NCBI RefSeq assembly: GCF_003061515.1
Contig: NZ_CP028924.1
Location: forward strand, 2,294,001 to 2,358,000
Source: Colwellia sp. Arc7-D
Lineage (GTDB): Bacteria > Pseudomonadota > Gammaproteobacteria > Enterobacterales > Alteromonadaceae
Direction of reading: 5' to 3'
DNA length: 64,000 bases
The position numbers and the translations under genes are program-made. Position 1 is the first letter of the stretch. The number at the start of each line of letters is the position of its first letter. Below are positions 38,570-49,248 of this stretch, piece by piece. The notes below the pieces were generated by a model. That model worked only from the letters and a program-made list of their open reading frames with translations. It was not told the origin of the DNA and searched no databases.

Positions 38570-39325
38570 TTGTCAAATCGTGTAGAACCAGAATTACCAA
38601 CAATTAACATCGATCGAGATCAAGTGAAAGTTGCTCGTGACCCTTCAGTAAAAACACAAAAAACTGACAATTCACAGCAAGCTGTTAAATCAAAAAAACC
38701 TTCTTCTGTGGCAAAAATATGTTTAATGTTAATGCCCTATGTTGCACTCGCAGGTACAGGTTGGTACTTATATCAACAACAAGTCAATGTTAATAGTGTT
38801 GTAGAGTCTAGCTCGCAACGAATACAACAATTAGAAAACCAACTCTCAGCTACAGGCGAAGAGATGGGAGAATCTACCATTGCTTTAAAAGTTAAATTAG
38901 AAGCAATTGGCGAAAAAACAGAATTATTACTTTCTGAAATGGATAAACTTTGGGCATCAGCTTGGCGTAAAAATCAAAAAGAAATCAAAGAATTGAATTC
39001 ACAAAGTATAAAAATGGGGCAACAACAAGATAAAATTTCTGAAACTACTAGCCTTCACAGTAATACCTTAAGTGAATTGAAAGACAAAATTACGGCAGCA
39101 GAATTTTCGATTAATGCTGTTTCAGAGCAGATGATCGCCGTCAACAGTGTAAAAGCTGAAATTAAAAAGTTATCGTCGGCATTAGACACCTTAGATGCCA
39201 ATGCTAAGAGTCGTGATAAACAACAAATGTTTACCGCCACAACAGTGAATGAGTTTGATACTAGCTTACAGTTACTTTTAGAGCGTATGGAACGTTTAGA
39301 AGCTATTTTAGCCAGTAAATCTTAA
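38570..39325 (+). CDS. Single-pass membrane protein with coiled coil, TTG start
   Basis: A 251-residue protein of unknown function. A polar N-terminal tail of about 45 residues is followed by one membrane helix (about 47-66, KICLMLMPYVALAGTGWYLY) and then a long coiled coil to the end, with heptads rich in Leu, Glu, Lys and Ser. The likely topology is N-terminus inside and coiled coil in the periplasm. The only sensible start is TTG, with a TAGGAT ribosome site 8 bases ahead; an ATG at 38562 is out of frame. It lies between asnB and pyrD, with terminators on both sides, so it is a monocistronic unit. I do not recognise a family beyond this layout. Confidence 0.75.
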   Translation: MSNRVEPELPTINIDRDQVKVARDPSVKTQKTDNSQQAVKSKKPSSVAKICLMLMPYVALAGTGWYLYQQQVNVNSVVESSSQRIQQLENQLSATGEEMGESTIALKVKLEAIGEKTELLLSEMDKLWASAWRKNQKEIKELNSQSIKMGQQQDKISETTSLHSNTLSELKDKITAAEFSINAVSEQMIAVNSVKAEIKKLSSALDTLDANAKSRDKQQMFTATTVNEFDTSLQLLLERMERLEAILASKS

Positions 39326-39369
39326 TCGTCCACCTAGCAAAATAGTAATACTAGCTTTTAATACATATT

Positions 39370-39412
39370 AAAAAGGCCATCAACTACACAAGCGTTGATG
39401 GCCTTTTTGTTT
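39370..39412. terminator. Bidirectional terminator
   Basis: Stem aaaaaggccatcaac / gttgatggccttttt with a 9-base loop, between the coiled-coil gene and convergent pyrD. Confidence 0.92.
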
Positions 39413-39494
39413 TAACTAAAGTAATTCGATGTTTAATAAGTTTTTATTAAAATGTTCGTTCTGCAAAGTTTAGCTATATTATTCGGTATGCTGC

Positions 39495-40508
39495 TTATTT
39501 AAAGCTTTTTACAATGTCTTTAATTAATTCAGGACCCTGATAAATAAAACCAGTATAAACTTGAACTAACTTTGCACCCGCAGCTATTTTTTCTTGAGCA
39601 TCTTCACCTGAAGCAATACCACCCACACCAATAATCGGTAGTTTATTATCCAATGCTTTGGCAAGCAATTGAATAACTTTAGTGCTTTGCTCTTTCACAG
39701 GAGCGCCACTTAAACCACCCTGCTCATTACCAAAAGGTAAGTGTGATACTTTGTCACGAGCTAACGTGGTATTGGTAGCAATAACGCCATCAATATTATT
39801 AGCAATTAAACACGCTGCAATAGAGTTTACTTCTTCTTCATTTAAGTCAGGCGCTATTTTCACAGCAACAGGAACATATTTTCCATATTGCTCAGCGAGT
39901 GCTGTTTGCTCTAATTTTAATGCGGATAACAACTCATTTAACGCATCACCATATTGTAATGAACGTAAACCGGGTGTGTTTGGCGAAGAAATATTTACCG
40001 TTATATAAGTAGCAAAATCATAAACCTTGCGCATGCAATGAATGTAATCATCTTTGGCGTTTTCATCTGGCGTATCTTTATTTTTGCCTATATTGATACC
40101 CAAAACACCATTGTATTTGGCTTTGATTACTTGGTCGACAAGATAATCAACACCTTTATTATTAAAGCCCATGCGATTAATAATGGCATTAGCCTCAGGT
40201 AGCCTGAAAATACGAGGTTTGTCATTACCAGGTTGTGGTCGTGGTGTAACGGTACCAACTTCAACAAAGCCGAAACCTAGAGCTTCAAACGCTTTAATAC
40301 ATTCGCCATTTTTATCTAGTCCAGCCGCTAACCCTACTGGGTTTGGGAATTTAATGCCCATAACCTCAACAGGCTTATGGGGTATAGTTTGCTTATAAAG
40401 CTTATTGAGCGGCGAAGCACCTGTTGCTTTAAAGCCTTTAATCGTTAATTCGTGAATTGCTTCTGGATCGAATTTAAAAAACACTTTACGAATAGCTGAG
40501 TAAAACAT
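39495..40508 (-). CDS. pyrD: Dihydroorotate dehydrogenase (quinone), class 2
   Basis: A 337-residue FMN enzyme that oxidises dihydroorotate to orotate and passes electrons to quinone. The N-terminal amphipathic helices (about 1-40, [19 protein letters not shown]) are the membrane and quinone contact of class 2. The barrel has [37 protein letters not shown], the catalytic serine region [18 protein letters not shown] and GVGGI. Length matches E. coli PyrD (336). Expressed alone, apart from the gdhB gene upstream on the same strand, which has its own terminator. Confidence 0.97.
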   Translation of the reverse strand: MFYSAIRKVFFKFDPEAIHELTIKGFKATGASPLNKLYKQTIPHKPVEVMGIKFPNPVGLAAGLDKNGECIKAFEALGFGFVEVGTVTPRPQPGNDKPRIFRLPEANAIINRMGFNNKGVDYLVDQVIKAKYNGVLGINIGKNKDTPDENAKDDYIHCMRKVYDFATYITVNISSPNTPGLRSLQYGDALNELLSALKLEQTALAEQYGKYVPVAVKIAPDLNEEEVNSIAACLIANNIDGVIATNTTLARDKVSHLPFGNEQGGLSGAPVKEQSTKVIQLLAKALDNKLPIIGVGGIASGEDAQEKIAAGAKLVQVYTGFIYQGPELIKDIVKSFK

Positions 40509-40572
40509 AATACCTCTTTAATTAAATGTAATAAGAACCGTACGAGAAATCGACCTGATATAAAATTAAAAC

Positions 40573-40599
40573 AAAAAAATCCCCGCTCATGGCGGGGAT
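40573..40599 (-). terminator. Intrinsic terminator of gdhB
   Basis: Stem atccccgc / gcggggat with a 4-base loop and a run of seven T on the - strand, 9 bases past the gdhB stop. Confidence 0.92.
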
Positions 40600-40607
40600 C
40601 TTAACAC

Positions 40608-43600
40608 TTATTTCACTGGGTCGCAGTGTAAACTTAACAACATCAATTCTCGTAAAGCAACCGAGAATTTAGCAAACTCATGTGTTTTACCAATTCTAAA
40701 GTCGGCCAAAATATGTTGCCAGCGCTCTAATGGTTGAGCGCTTTCTACAAGCCAACGTTCAATCATAGTATCTACGTCAGTCTCAGCTTTATGACCACGT
40801 AATATTACAGAGGTTAATGAACGTTGTTGCCAATCTAACTCTTCTCTGAAAGACGCTCTTGCGAGTGCTTGCCAATGATTATTCACTGGTTGAGAAGTAA
40901 TTTGGTCTAAGAACCAATGTAAATCTAATCTTGCACCAAGTTTAAAGTAAAGATCAGTAGCTAGTTCAGTTGATACTTCATCAGATTTTGAAATCTCAGC
41001 CAAATCCATCACAGAGAACAATGTACTCAATAGTGAGATTCTAAGTGCTACAGACTCTGGCACACCTGCTTTGACTAAGTCAGTTTCAACACGTTTAATT
41101 TGTGCAGCTTCTTTTTCAATCATGAAGCTTGCAATATTGTTAGAGAGCTCAACAAATGTTTCATGATAAAAAGCGATAGACTGCGCAATATTGAGTGACT
41201 TATTACGGTGACGCAAGAACCAACGTGTAGCTCGGCGAACCGTTCTACGTAACTGAAACAGCATTTCTGTTTGTATTGAAGTAGAAATTTTATTATCTAA
41301 ATCACTGATTTGTTTCCAAACATCTGAAAGCTCAAACACTGCACTTGCCATCGTATAACAATTAGCAATTTCTGACGTTGTTGCGCCAGTTTCTTCCTTC
41401 ATACGATGAACAAAGTTAAAGCCCATATCGTTACCAATATTATTAGCTAATTGTGTAGCTATAATTTCAGCACGTAATGGATGATCTTGCATTTGTGCAC
41501 TGTAACTTGCTTGCAATTGCTTAGGAAACGCTTCAATCAATAAACTTTGATGATATTCATTGTCCGTTATTTCAGGACAAACCAGTTCTTCTTTAAGTAC
41601 CATTTTGCTATAAGCAAGTAACACAGATAGTTCAGGGCGAGTTAAGCCTTTACCTAATGCTAAACGTTCAGCAATTTCTTCATCACTAGGAATAAACTCT
41701 AAGGCTCTGTCTAGCTTACCTGAACGGTCTAATTCACTAATAAATTGTGCTTGTTCTTTTAACTGTCCACCACCACGTAATTCAGTGATTGATAATGAGT
41801 GAGTTTGACGGTAACAATCGTCAATAACGATATCACCCACTTCGTCAGTCATGTCGTATAGAATTTTATTACGTTGCTTAACGGTTAAATCACCATTTTG
41901 CACTAAGCCGTTTAATAAAATTTTAATGTTAACTTCGTTATCTGAACAATCAACACCACCAGCATTATCAACCGCATCAGTATTTATTCGGCCACCTTTA
42001 GCACCAAATTCAATACGCCCAAGTTGAGTGAAACCTAAGTTACCGCCCTCACCAACTATTTTAGCTTTAAGATCCGCGCCATTAATACGTAAGGCATCGT
42101 TAGCTCTATCACCTACTTCTAAGTGTGTTTCTTTCGAGCCTTTAACATAAGTACCAATGCCGCCATTCCACAACAGATCAACCTGCATTTTTAAGATAGC
42201 TTGCATTAATTCAAGCGGAGACATAGTTTGCTTTTGCGTACCCAACATTTTTTTAATTTGAGGGGTCAACTTAATTGATTTTGAATGACGACTGAAAATA
42301 GCACCGCCTTCAGAAAGCAAATCTTTATTATAATCATCCCACGTACAACCCGGTAAGTTAAACAAACGCTCGCGTTCAACATACGAACTCGCAGCATCAG
42401 GGGTTGGGTCGATAAAAATATGCATATGGTTGAATGCAGCTTGTAAACGAATATGCTTTGATAACAACATACCATTACCAAACACGTCACCCGCCATGTC
42501 GCCAATAGCGATACAAGTAAAGTCGGTTGTTTGACAATCTATATCCATTTCACGGAAGTGACGTTTTACCGACTCCCAAGCGCCTTTAGCTGTAATACCC
42601 ATAGCTTTATGGTCGTAACCTACGCTACCACCTGAGGCAAAAGCATCACCCATCCAGAAGTTATATTCTTCAGAAATAGCGTTAGCAACATCAGAGAACG
42701 TCGCCGTTCCTTTATCTGCTGCTACTACTAAATATGGGTCGTCTTCATCTAAGCGCACAACATTAACCGGTGGTACTATTTCACCATCGACAATATTATC
42801 AGTAATATCTAATAAACCACGTATGAAGGTACGGTAGCACTCTTTACCTGCTTCAAAAATTTCATTTCTGTCACCATCAGGTAGCTGCTTACAAACAAAG
42901 CCACCCTTTGCACCTACAGGTACAATAACGGTATTTTTAACTTGTTGTGCTTTTACAAGACCTAAAACTTCAGTACGGAAATCTTCACGACGGTCTGACC
43001 AACGTAAACCACCACGAGCAACCTTACCACCACGTAAATGAACACCTTCAACTTGAGGTGAATATACAAAAATTTCAAATGCTGGCACAGGAAGTGGTAC
43101 ATCAGAAATTTGTGAAGGTAAAATTTTAAATGAAATGTAAGATTTTTCACCAGTTACAGCATGCGGTTGGAAGTAGTTAGTACGAATAGTCGCATTAACC
43201 ATTTCAACAAAGCGACGTATAATGCGGTCATCATCCAAACTGGCAACACTGTCTAGAGAAGACTCAAGACTCGTGTGTACTTTTTCAATTGCTTTTTCAT
43301 TTGACTTTTTATTAGGTGTGAATCGTAATTTAAAAAGTTTAATCAATAATTTGGCAATACTTGGATATCTAGCAAAAGTATCTTCAATATAGTTTTGGCT
43401 AAAAGTACCACCAATTTGACGTTCATACTTTGCATATGCACGGATAATTGAAACTTCACGGCCACCCAATTCAGCACCTAAAATTAGACGGTTAAAACCA
43501 TCATCTTCTAATTGACGTGACCATACTCTTGCAAAAGCGTCTTGGAATAAGCTCTGAACAATTTCTAAATTAAATTTACCCTTGCCTGTTAGCAACATAG

Positions 43601-45449
43601 AGAAATCTAAAATCCAATAAACTTCACCGTTATCTGCTTTTACCGCGTAAGGGCTTTCACCAATAACACGTAAACCAAAGTTTTCTAACATTGGCAAAAC
43701 ATCTGATAGATGTATAGGGTCACCTGAATGGAATAACTTTAATTTAACAAAGCGGCTGTTAGCATCTTCTTCTTGTGGCTGATAAAACAGCATTTCAAGT
43801 TGATTTTCAGGTGTTAACGCTTCAAACTTTTCAATATCTACAATCGCGGTACCTGGTAATACTTCATCTTTATAGGCTTGTGGAAAGTTGATATATTTAC
43901 GGCTTAACGCCTTGCCTTTAGCCTCACCTTTATGCGAATTTAACGCGTCAGCTAAGTTATCATCCCAGCTGCGTGCAGCATGGTTTAAATTCTTTTCAAT
44001 TTCTTTCACATTAATGTCTGCTTTTGTCGAATTAACTCTAACGATATAGTGCGTACGTGCCTGTGCTGATTCTGAGAAGTACGTGGTAAATTCTACTTCT
44101 TCATTACTGCCTAGCGCTTCTTGTAATAGCTTTTGTGTATTAATACGTAGAGCGGTGTTATAGCGCTCACGCGGAACATAAACCATACATGAATAGAAGC
44201 GATTGAAAGCATCACGGCGCATAAATAAGCCTGAATAATCACGCTCTTGCATTTGGAATATACCCAGAACGTTTTTCAATAACTCAGCAGGTGAACTTTG
44301 TAAAATTTCGTCACGTGGGTAAGTTTCAAGAATATTGATCAACGCTTTGTACGCGTGTGTTCCTTCAGCAAAACCAGAGTCTTTACAAACCCCAGCCACT
44401 TTAGATTTAATTAGTGGTAAATGCAGCGCACTATTTGTGTAATAAGCAGAGCCAAATAAACCAACAAAGCGCTCTTCTCCTATAACGTTACCTTTATCAT
44501 CAAAGCGCTTAATACCAATATAGTCTAGGTGTGCAGGACGATGTACGCGTGATTTAGAATTAGTTTTGGTTAAAATTAATAAATTTTTTCCTAAAGCAAT
44601 TTCTCTAGAAGATTCACTTAGTTCAGAAATAAGGCGTTCTTTAGTGCCGTCATATTGGTTCATTAAACCTAAGCTAGAGCTAACATCTGCCTCTAATGCC
44701 ATATCACCTTCTAAAGCTTTGATATGATATGCACGATAGCCTAGTAAAGTGAAGTTATCGGCTAAAATCCACTCTAAAAAATCGATACTGTCTTTATGTT
44801 CTTCAGATGAACAAGGTAACTTAGCTTTTTTAACTTCATCAATTACAGTGCTTAAACGCGCTTTCATTGGTTTCCAATCGCTTACCGTTACGGCAATATC
44901 ACTCACTACTGAGTGCAACTCTTTGGCGATACTTGAAAGTACTTTTGTGTCATTTTGACGGTCAATCTCGATAAAAAATACCGTTTCAACCGAAGTCGAT
45001 GTAAACGATTGGTCAACAGAAGAAGAAAGTTTAGTAATATTTTTCTTGTTATCACGAATTATTTTAATTGGTGAATTTAACATTAAATGGGGTGTTAGGT
45101 TCAATCGACTTAAAGCTATGCGCACAGAGTCGACTAAAAATGGCATATCTTTAACAATAATTTCGATTATAGTATGGCTAGATTTCCAACCATTTTTTGA
45201 AACCTGTGGATTAAAAACTTTAATAACAGGGTTATCATCTTGATGATCGTTTAATGTATTCCAAAGACTTAGCGTGGCACCGTACATGTCACTATCATTT
45301 CTATGATCTAAATCTAAGGTTGAAATATTTCTATAAAGCAACTCTGCAAACTGCTTAACAAGAGGTGCTGTTCCCGCTGGAACTTTTTTTTCTATTAACT
45401 GTGCTACGTTCGAAAGTATCACTGAAGGTAAACCGTCTACTAACGCCAT
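40608..45449 (-). CDS. gdhB: NAD-specific glutamate dehydrogenase, large (180-kDa) type
   Basis: A 1613-residue NAD-dependent glutamate dehydrogenase of the L_180 class, which deaminates glutamate to 2-oxoglutarate. The N-terminal ~700 residues contain ACT-like regulatory modules. The catalytic part (about 700-1200) has the glutamate-binding segment GGLRWSDRREDFRTEVLGLVKAQ (first 18-20 residues are the diagnostic ones), the lysine-bearing VPVGAKGGF, and the NAD-domain GDMAGDVFGNGML and GEGGNLG. The C-terminal ~400 residues are helical. The size and order are exactly those of the family. It is monocistronic, bounded by a terminator after it and a 260-base spacer before it. Such enzymes serve amino-acid catabolism, which fits the peptide-degrading genes of this window. 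Confidence 0.96.
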   Translation of the reverse strand: MALVDGLPSVILSNVAQLIEKKVPAGTAPLVKQFAELLYRNISTLDLDHRNDSDMYGATLSLWNTLNDHQDDNPVIKVFNPQVSKNGWKSSHTIIEIIVKDMPFLVDSVRIALSRLNLTPHLMLNSPIKIIRDNKKNITKLSSSVDQSFTSTSVETVFFIEIDRQNDTKVLSSIAKELHSVVSDIAVTVSDWKPMKARLSTVIDEVKKAKLPCSSEEHKDSIDFLEWILADNFTLLGYRAYHIKALEGDMALEADVSSSLGLMNQYDGTKERLISELSESSREIALGKNLLILTKTNSKSRVHRPAHLDYIGIKRFDDKGNVIGEERFVGLFGSAYYTNSALHLPLIKSKVAGVCKDSGFAEGTHAYKALINILETYPRDEILQSSPAELLKNVLGIFQMQERDYSGLFMRRDAFNRFYSCMVYVPRERYNTALRINTQKLLQEALGSNEEVEFTTYFSESAQARTHYIVRVNSTKADINVKEIEKNLNHAARSWDDNLADALNSHKGEAKGKALSRKYINFPQAYKDEVLPGTAIVDIEKFEALTPENQLEMLFYQPQEEDANSRFVKLKLFHSGDPIHLSDVLPMLENFGLRVIGESPYAVKADNGEVYWILDFSMLLTGKGKFNLEIVQSLFQDAFARVWSRQLEDDGFNRLILGAELGGREVSIIRAYAKYERQIGGTFSQNYIEDTFARYPSIAKLLIKLFKLRFTPNKKSNEKAIEKVHTSLESSLDSVASLDDDRIIRRFVEMVNATIRTNYFQPHAVTGEKSYISFKILPSQISDVPLPVPAFEIFVYSPQVEGVHLRGGKVARGGLRWSDRREDFRTEVLGLVKAQQVKNTVIVPVGAKGGFVCKQLPDGDRNEIFEAGKECYRTFIRGLLDITDNIVDGEIVPPVNVVRLDEDDPYLVVAADKGTATFSDVANAISEEYNFWMGDAFASGGSVGYDHKAMGITAKGAWESVKRHFREMDIDCQTTDFTCIAIGDMAGDVFGNGMLLSKHIRLQAAFNHMHIFIDPTPDAASSYVERERLFNLPGCTWDDYNKDLLSEGGAIFSRHSKSIKLTPQIKKMLGTQKQTMSPLELMQAILKMQVDLLWNGGIGTYVKGSKETHLEVGDRANDALRINGADLKAKIVGEGGNLGFTQLGRIEFGAKGGRINTDAVDNAGGVDCSDNEVNIKILLNGLVQNGDLTVKQRNKILYDMTDEVGDIVIDDCYRQTHSLSITELRGGGQLKEQAQFISELDRSGKLDRALEFIPSDEEIAERLALGKGLTRPELSVLLAYSKMVLKEELVCPEITDNEYHQSLLIEAFPKQLQASYSAQMQDHPLRAEIIATQLANNIGNDMGFNFVHRMKEETGATTSEIANCYTMASAVFELSDVWKQISDLDNKISTSIQTEMLFQLRRTVRRATRWFLRHRNKSLNIAQSIAFYHETFVELSNNIASFMIEKEAAQIKRVETDLVKAGVPESVALRISLLSTLFSVMDLAEISKSDEVSTELATDLYFKLGARLDLHWFLDQITSQPVNNHWQALARASFREELDWQQRSLTSVILRGHKAETDVDTMIERWLVESAQPLERWQHILADFRIGKTHEFAKFSVALRELMLLSLHCDPVK

Positions 45450-45643
45450 GCCTTTTTCCTTTTTGGATAAAACGCTTGAAATGATTATTTGATTCTAGTC
45501 TTTATAGAATAATAGTCTAGAATCTTGATCTTATTAATAAACTCGGGCGATTGCGAGCACTATTTTAGATGCATTACTTTAAAAATGGCTTATTTATGTG
45601 TTTGATATGAAAACATTCAGTTGTTTATTCAGAAGTTATAAAT

Positions 45644-45669
45644 AGAAAATGACCTTTCGGCCATTTTCT
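45644..45669 (-). terminator. Terminator-like hairpin after RND gene
   Basis: An 11-base stem (agaaaatgacc / ggccattttct, one G-U pair) with a tttc loop, 41 bases beyond the RND stop. The T-run is weak. Confidence 0.65.
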
Positions 45670-45709
45670 TGTTTATTTATGCATAATTATATTATTAATT
45701 AATTACAAT

Positions 45710-48028
45710 TTATTTTCGCTCAGGCCAGAGAAATGCTGCTATAGCTGGTAATACCAGTACAGCTGCAATCATATTAACTAAAAACATGAAGGTTAATAGT
45801 ATGCCCATATCAACTTGGAATTTTAAATCTGAGAAAAACCAAGTCGACACACCAATAGCTAAAGTTACGCCCGTAATTAATACTGCACTACCACGCTCTT
45901 TCAATGCGTCAAAATAGGCACTTTGAACGGTTGCACCATTTCGCAGTTTGACACTCATGGTTGAGAGGATATAAATGCCGTAATCAACACCAATACCTAC
46001 GCCTAATGCAATAACAGGTAATGTTGATACCGTTAAGCCGATATCAAGCGCTGTCATAAGCCACTGTGCTAACGTTGATACAACATAAAGAGGAACAACG
46101 ACTGCAATGGTAGCTCGTAAGCTTCTAAAGCTTAATAAACATAAAATAATTACCGCGCCATAAACATAAAGCATCATAGGTATTTGAGCTGCTTCTACTG
46201 CCTCATTAGTTGCCGCCATTACACCGACAGGGCCTGAGGCCAATTTGAAGACTAAATTATCACTACCTAGTTCTTTCGCCACAACTTTAACAGCATCAAC
46301 GACTCTGTTAATTGTTTCAGCTTTATGATCTTTCAAAAATAAAATAACAGGCATTGCGCTACAATCGCTATTGAGTAGTCCACTTGATGATGGTACTCGT
46401 GCGATTGATTGTACTAAGGTTTGTGGGTTACGTGATAAAACGCGCCATTTAGGGTTACCTTCGTTATAACCTGCATTAACGATTTTTGCGATTGAGGCTA
46501 AACTAACAGCTGATTGAACACCTGGTACATTCTCCATACGCCATTGGAACCGATCAATAACGCTCATCTGGTCGTAATAAGTACAAGCATCAGCGGTAGT
46601 TTCAACGATAATAGACATATAATCGACGCTAATAGCGTACTTATCCGTAATTAAAAAGGTATCTTGGTTATAACGTGACTCTTCATGCAATGAAGGTGCT
46701 CCGGCATGTAATTCGCCTATTTTCATATCTTGCGCATTTATATAGCCAACGATATAAAGTACAGCAGTAAACGCTAAAATAAACATAGCAACTTTACGGG
46801 TAGCAAATGTAGACATTAAGTGCCAAATACCATCGGTACCTGAAGTGGCTTTTTCTTTTGCTGTATCATTTTTTGTTGGCACTTTCATATAAGAAACTAA
46901 CAAAGGTAGCAGTACTAAGTTAGTCAAAATGATCATGGCAACACCTAAAGATGCTGTAATAGCTAACTCACGAATAATACCAATATCAATTGATAATAGG
47001 GTCATAAAGCCAACAGTATCAGATAGTAAAGCAATACCACCGGGCACGAGTAATACTCTGAAACTTAGTTGCGCAGCCTCTTTACTACTTTTGCCCTTAT
47101 TAACCATTTTAGAGACCGAGTTAATCATTTGCACACCATGACTAACGCCAATAGCAAAGACTAAAAATGGTACTAAGATTGACATAGGGTCTAAACCAAA
47201 ACCTAATGTCGATAGCATACCGAGCTGCCATACAACCGCGATTAATGAACAAGCGATAGGCAAAATAGTAAGGGAAATTGAACGACAAAACCAAAATACC
47301 ATCAAGGTTGTGATAGCAATAGCAATGGCAAAAAAGGTCACAACACCTTTAGCTCCTTGAGCTACATCACCCACCATTTTAGTAAAGCCAATAATATGTA
47401 CTGAAATATTATCTTTTTCGAATTCACCACGAATTTCATTTTCTAATTGTGCAGCAAGCACAATACTATCTAACTTTTCACCCGTATTTGGGTCAATTTC
47501 CATCAATGAAGTCTTAACCATTGAACAGCTATAATCATCGGCAACAATACTACCAACAATGCCTGCTTTTTCTATATTGCCTTTTACAATTGCTAAGCCA
47601 GCTTCATCAGGTTGAAAGTTAGCAGGTATAACCGGACCACCAGCAAAGCCGTCTTCTACAATTTCAACAAAACGAGTGCTTGGTGAAAATAAAGATTTAA
47701 CCTGAATTCTGTCAACCCCTGGAATAAAAAACAGTTTGTCATGCACGCCTTTTAAGGCAGTAAAGAATTCAGGGTTAAAAATATCTCCACTGGTATCACA
47801 AACTGAGATCAAAACGTTATTAGCACCACCAAAGTTTGCCCTATGTTCTAAATAGGTTTTCATATAACTGTGGTTTAGTGGAATGTGTTTTGTGAAAGCG
47901 GCATCAAGTTTAATTTGGCTGGCTTGAAACAACAAAAATATGCTGGTGAGCATAAAAAACACCAACACAGCTAAACGACGACGGAAAAGTGTTGCTTCTA
48001 CAACATTGATAATAGAATTAAATTTCAT
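45710..48028 (-). CDS. RND/MMPL-family transporter
   Basis: A 772-residue inner-membrane protein with the duplicated RND plan. Helix 1 (about 15-33) is followed by a large periplasmic loop (about 35-220) and helices 2-6 (about 225-375), ending in a cytoplasmic linker. The layout then repeats: helix 7 (about 412-432), a second loop (about 435-610) and helices 8-12 (about 618-765). Signature segments are GVSHGVQMINS and GVGIGVDYGIYILS. It belongs to the MMPL/sterol-sensing-like branch that moves lipids or other hydrophobic molecules rather than classic AcrB drug pumps. It is the last gene of a four-gene cluster, 5 bases after the YCF48 gene. Confidence 0.9.
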   Translation of the reverse strand: MKFNSIINVVEATLFRRRLAVLVFFMLTSIFLLFQASQIKLDAAFTKHIPLNHSYMKTYLEHRANFGGANNVLISVCDTSGDIFNPEFFTALKGVHDKLFFIPGVDRIQVKSLFSPSTRFVEIVEDGFAGGPVIPANFQPDEAGLAIVKGNIEKAGIVGSIVADDYSCSMVKTSLMEIDPNTGEKLDSIVLAAQLENEIRGEFEKDNISVHIIGFTKMVGDVAQGAKGVVTFFAIAIAITTLMVFWFCRSISLTILPIACSLIAVVWQLGMLSTLGFGLDPMSILVPFLVFAIGVSHGVQMINSVSKMVNKGKSSKEAAQLSFRVLLVPGGIALLSDTVGFMTLLSIDIGIIRELAITASLGVAMIILTNLVLLPLLVSYMKVPTKNDTAKEKATSGTDGIWHLMSTFATRKVAMFILAFTAVLYIVGYINAQDMKIGELHAGAPSLHEESRYNQDTFLITDKYAISVDYMSIIVETTADACTYYDQMSVIDRFQWRMENVPGVQSAVSLASIAKIVNAGYNEGNPKWRVLSRNPQTLVQSIARVPSSSGLLNSDCSAMPVILFLKDHKAETINRVVDAVKVVAKELGSDNLVFKLASGPVGVMAATNEAVEAAQIPMMLYVYGAVIILCLLSFRSLRATIAVVVPLYVVSTLAQWLMTALDIGLTVSTLPVIALGVGIGVDYGIYILSTMSVKLRNGATVQSAYFDALKERGSAVLITGVTLAIGVSTWFFSDLKFQVDMGILLTFMFLVNMIAAVLVLPAIAAFLWPERK

Positions 48029-48033
48029 GACAA

Positions 48034-49038
48034 TTACTTCGTTACGTTAATAGTTTTAATGCCAACATCAGAGACGGCGATAATTTTATTATTAAACCAA
48101 ACCCCTGCGATAAGAGGTTTACCATCTTTTTGAATATGTTTGGTAAATGTAGAGCCATCATCACGACTTTCTAAAAGCACTCCGTTATTTCCAAGTACGA
48201 ATATACGATCGTCGTCTGTAAGTACTATAGCACTTAACAGCGCGGTAACCTGGCTATCACTTTCTTGCCAAGGAGTACCATTGCGTAAACTGCGGAATAT
48301 ATGCCCTCGTAAACCCACAACAAGCAAGTTACCTTCCTGTGTACGATTTATGTCATAAAATGAACCTGGATATATTTCGTCGAGTTTTTGCCAATTGACA
48401 CCAAAGTCATTACTTTTAGCGATTAAACCGATTTCACCGGCAAGATATAAAGTACGGCCATCGGCAACTACGCGATTAAAATGCGGTAAAATACTGCTTT
48501 GTTCATCTAAATAAGCTTTCTCATCTTGGAGTTTTAACTCTTGTAGATACGCTTGGTCTTCTGGAAAAAGAAACTCATTATGATATTCAACAACCCAGTG
48601 CTCGCCGCCATCATTGGTTCGATAAAATAAACCGTAAGCACCTATGGCTATACCATTTAGATCATCTGTAAATAGTACATCTAACAATGGTTTTTCAACC
48701 TGTGGTAAATGTTGTTGCAGCTGCCAAGTCAAACCACCGTCATTGGTTGATAATATTGTCGCATCATGACCAACAGCCCAACCATTATTTTCGTTAGTAA
48801 AATAAACGGCAGTTAATGTTACTTGTACCGGCACTTGAGCTTGTTGCCACTGTTCACCGTCGGTGGAAAGAACAATATGACCACGCTCACCCACGGCAAC
48901 TAATTTTGAATTGTTTACAATAGTAATATCGAGTAAAAGAGATTTGCTCGCTAAAGGAGCACGTATCGCGTCTAGCGTTTGTGCACTGGTAATTGAGATA
49001 GTAAGAAAACTGATTAAAAAAACGAGAAGGCGCATCAT
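48034..49038 (-). CDS. YCF48-like beta-propeller protein, exported
   Basis: A 334-residue exported protein. Signal peptide about 1-19 (ending TSAQT). The rest is a series of BNR/YCF48 propeller blades with repeated patterns such as VGERGHIVLSTDGEQW, GWAVGHDATILSTNDGGLTW, GAYGLFYRTNDGGEHW and LVVGLRGHIFRS. YCF48/HCF136 is a photosystem II assembly factor in phototrophs; in non-phototrophs like this the fold is used next to RND transporters, so the photosynthesis name is misleading. Probably a periplasmic adaptor of the pump encoded 5 bases downstream. An upstream GTG/ATG choice is not in doubt: MMRLLVFLIS gives the signal peptide. Confidence 0.88.
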   Translation of the reverse strand: MMRLLVFLISFLTISITSAQTLDAIRAPLASKSLLLDITIVNNSKLVAVGERGHIVLSTDGEQWQQAQVPVQVTLTAVYFTNENNGWAVGHDATILSTNDGGLTWQLQQHLPQVEKPLLDVLFTDDLNGIAIGAYGLFYRTNDGGEHWVVEYHNEFLFPEDQAYLQELKLQDEKAYLDEQSSILPHFNRVVADGRTLYLAGEIGLIAKSNDFGVNWQKLDEIYPGSFYDINRTQEGNLLVVGLRGHIFRSLRNGTPWQESDSQVTALLSAIVLTDDDRIFVLGNNGVLLESRDDGSTFTKHIQKDGKPLIAGVWFNNKIIAVSDVGIKTINVTK

Positions 49039-49205
49039 TAACTATATTAGCTCCATTGATTTGGACTGAGACATTATGTCTAAAAATAATATTTATAGAG
49101 GTATTAGCGCGAACAGAGCCCAACGCTTGTAAATTAACCGCTTAATTTAGTTTAGCTAAAATTACGCGGAATGAAAAATAAATAACCATTTGAAAACTTT
49201 AAAAC

Positions 49206-49236
49206 AAAAACGGCTAGCACTAGCCAGCCGTTTTAT
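49206..49236 (-). terminator. Intrinsic terminator after DUF1329 gene
   Basis: Nested hairpin aaaacggct ... agccgtttt with inner stem ggcta/tagcc, and a T-rich tail on the - strand. It separates the DUF1302-DUF1329 pair from the YCF48-RND pair. Confidence 0.8.
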
Positions 49237-49248
49237 CATTATGATTAT

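Noticed and set aside
48034..49038. Photosystem II assembly role for the YCF48 protein
   Set aside because: No phototrophy genes are present and the neighbours are RND and DUF1302/DUF1329 genes; only the fold is shared.
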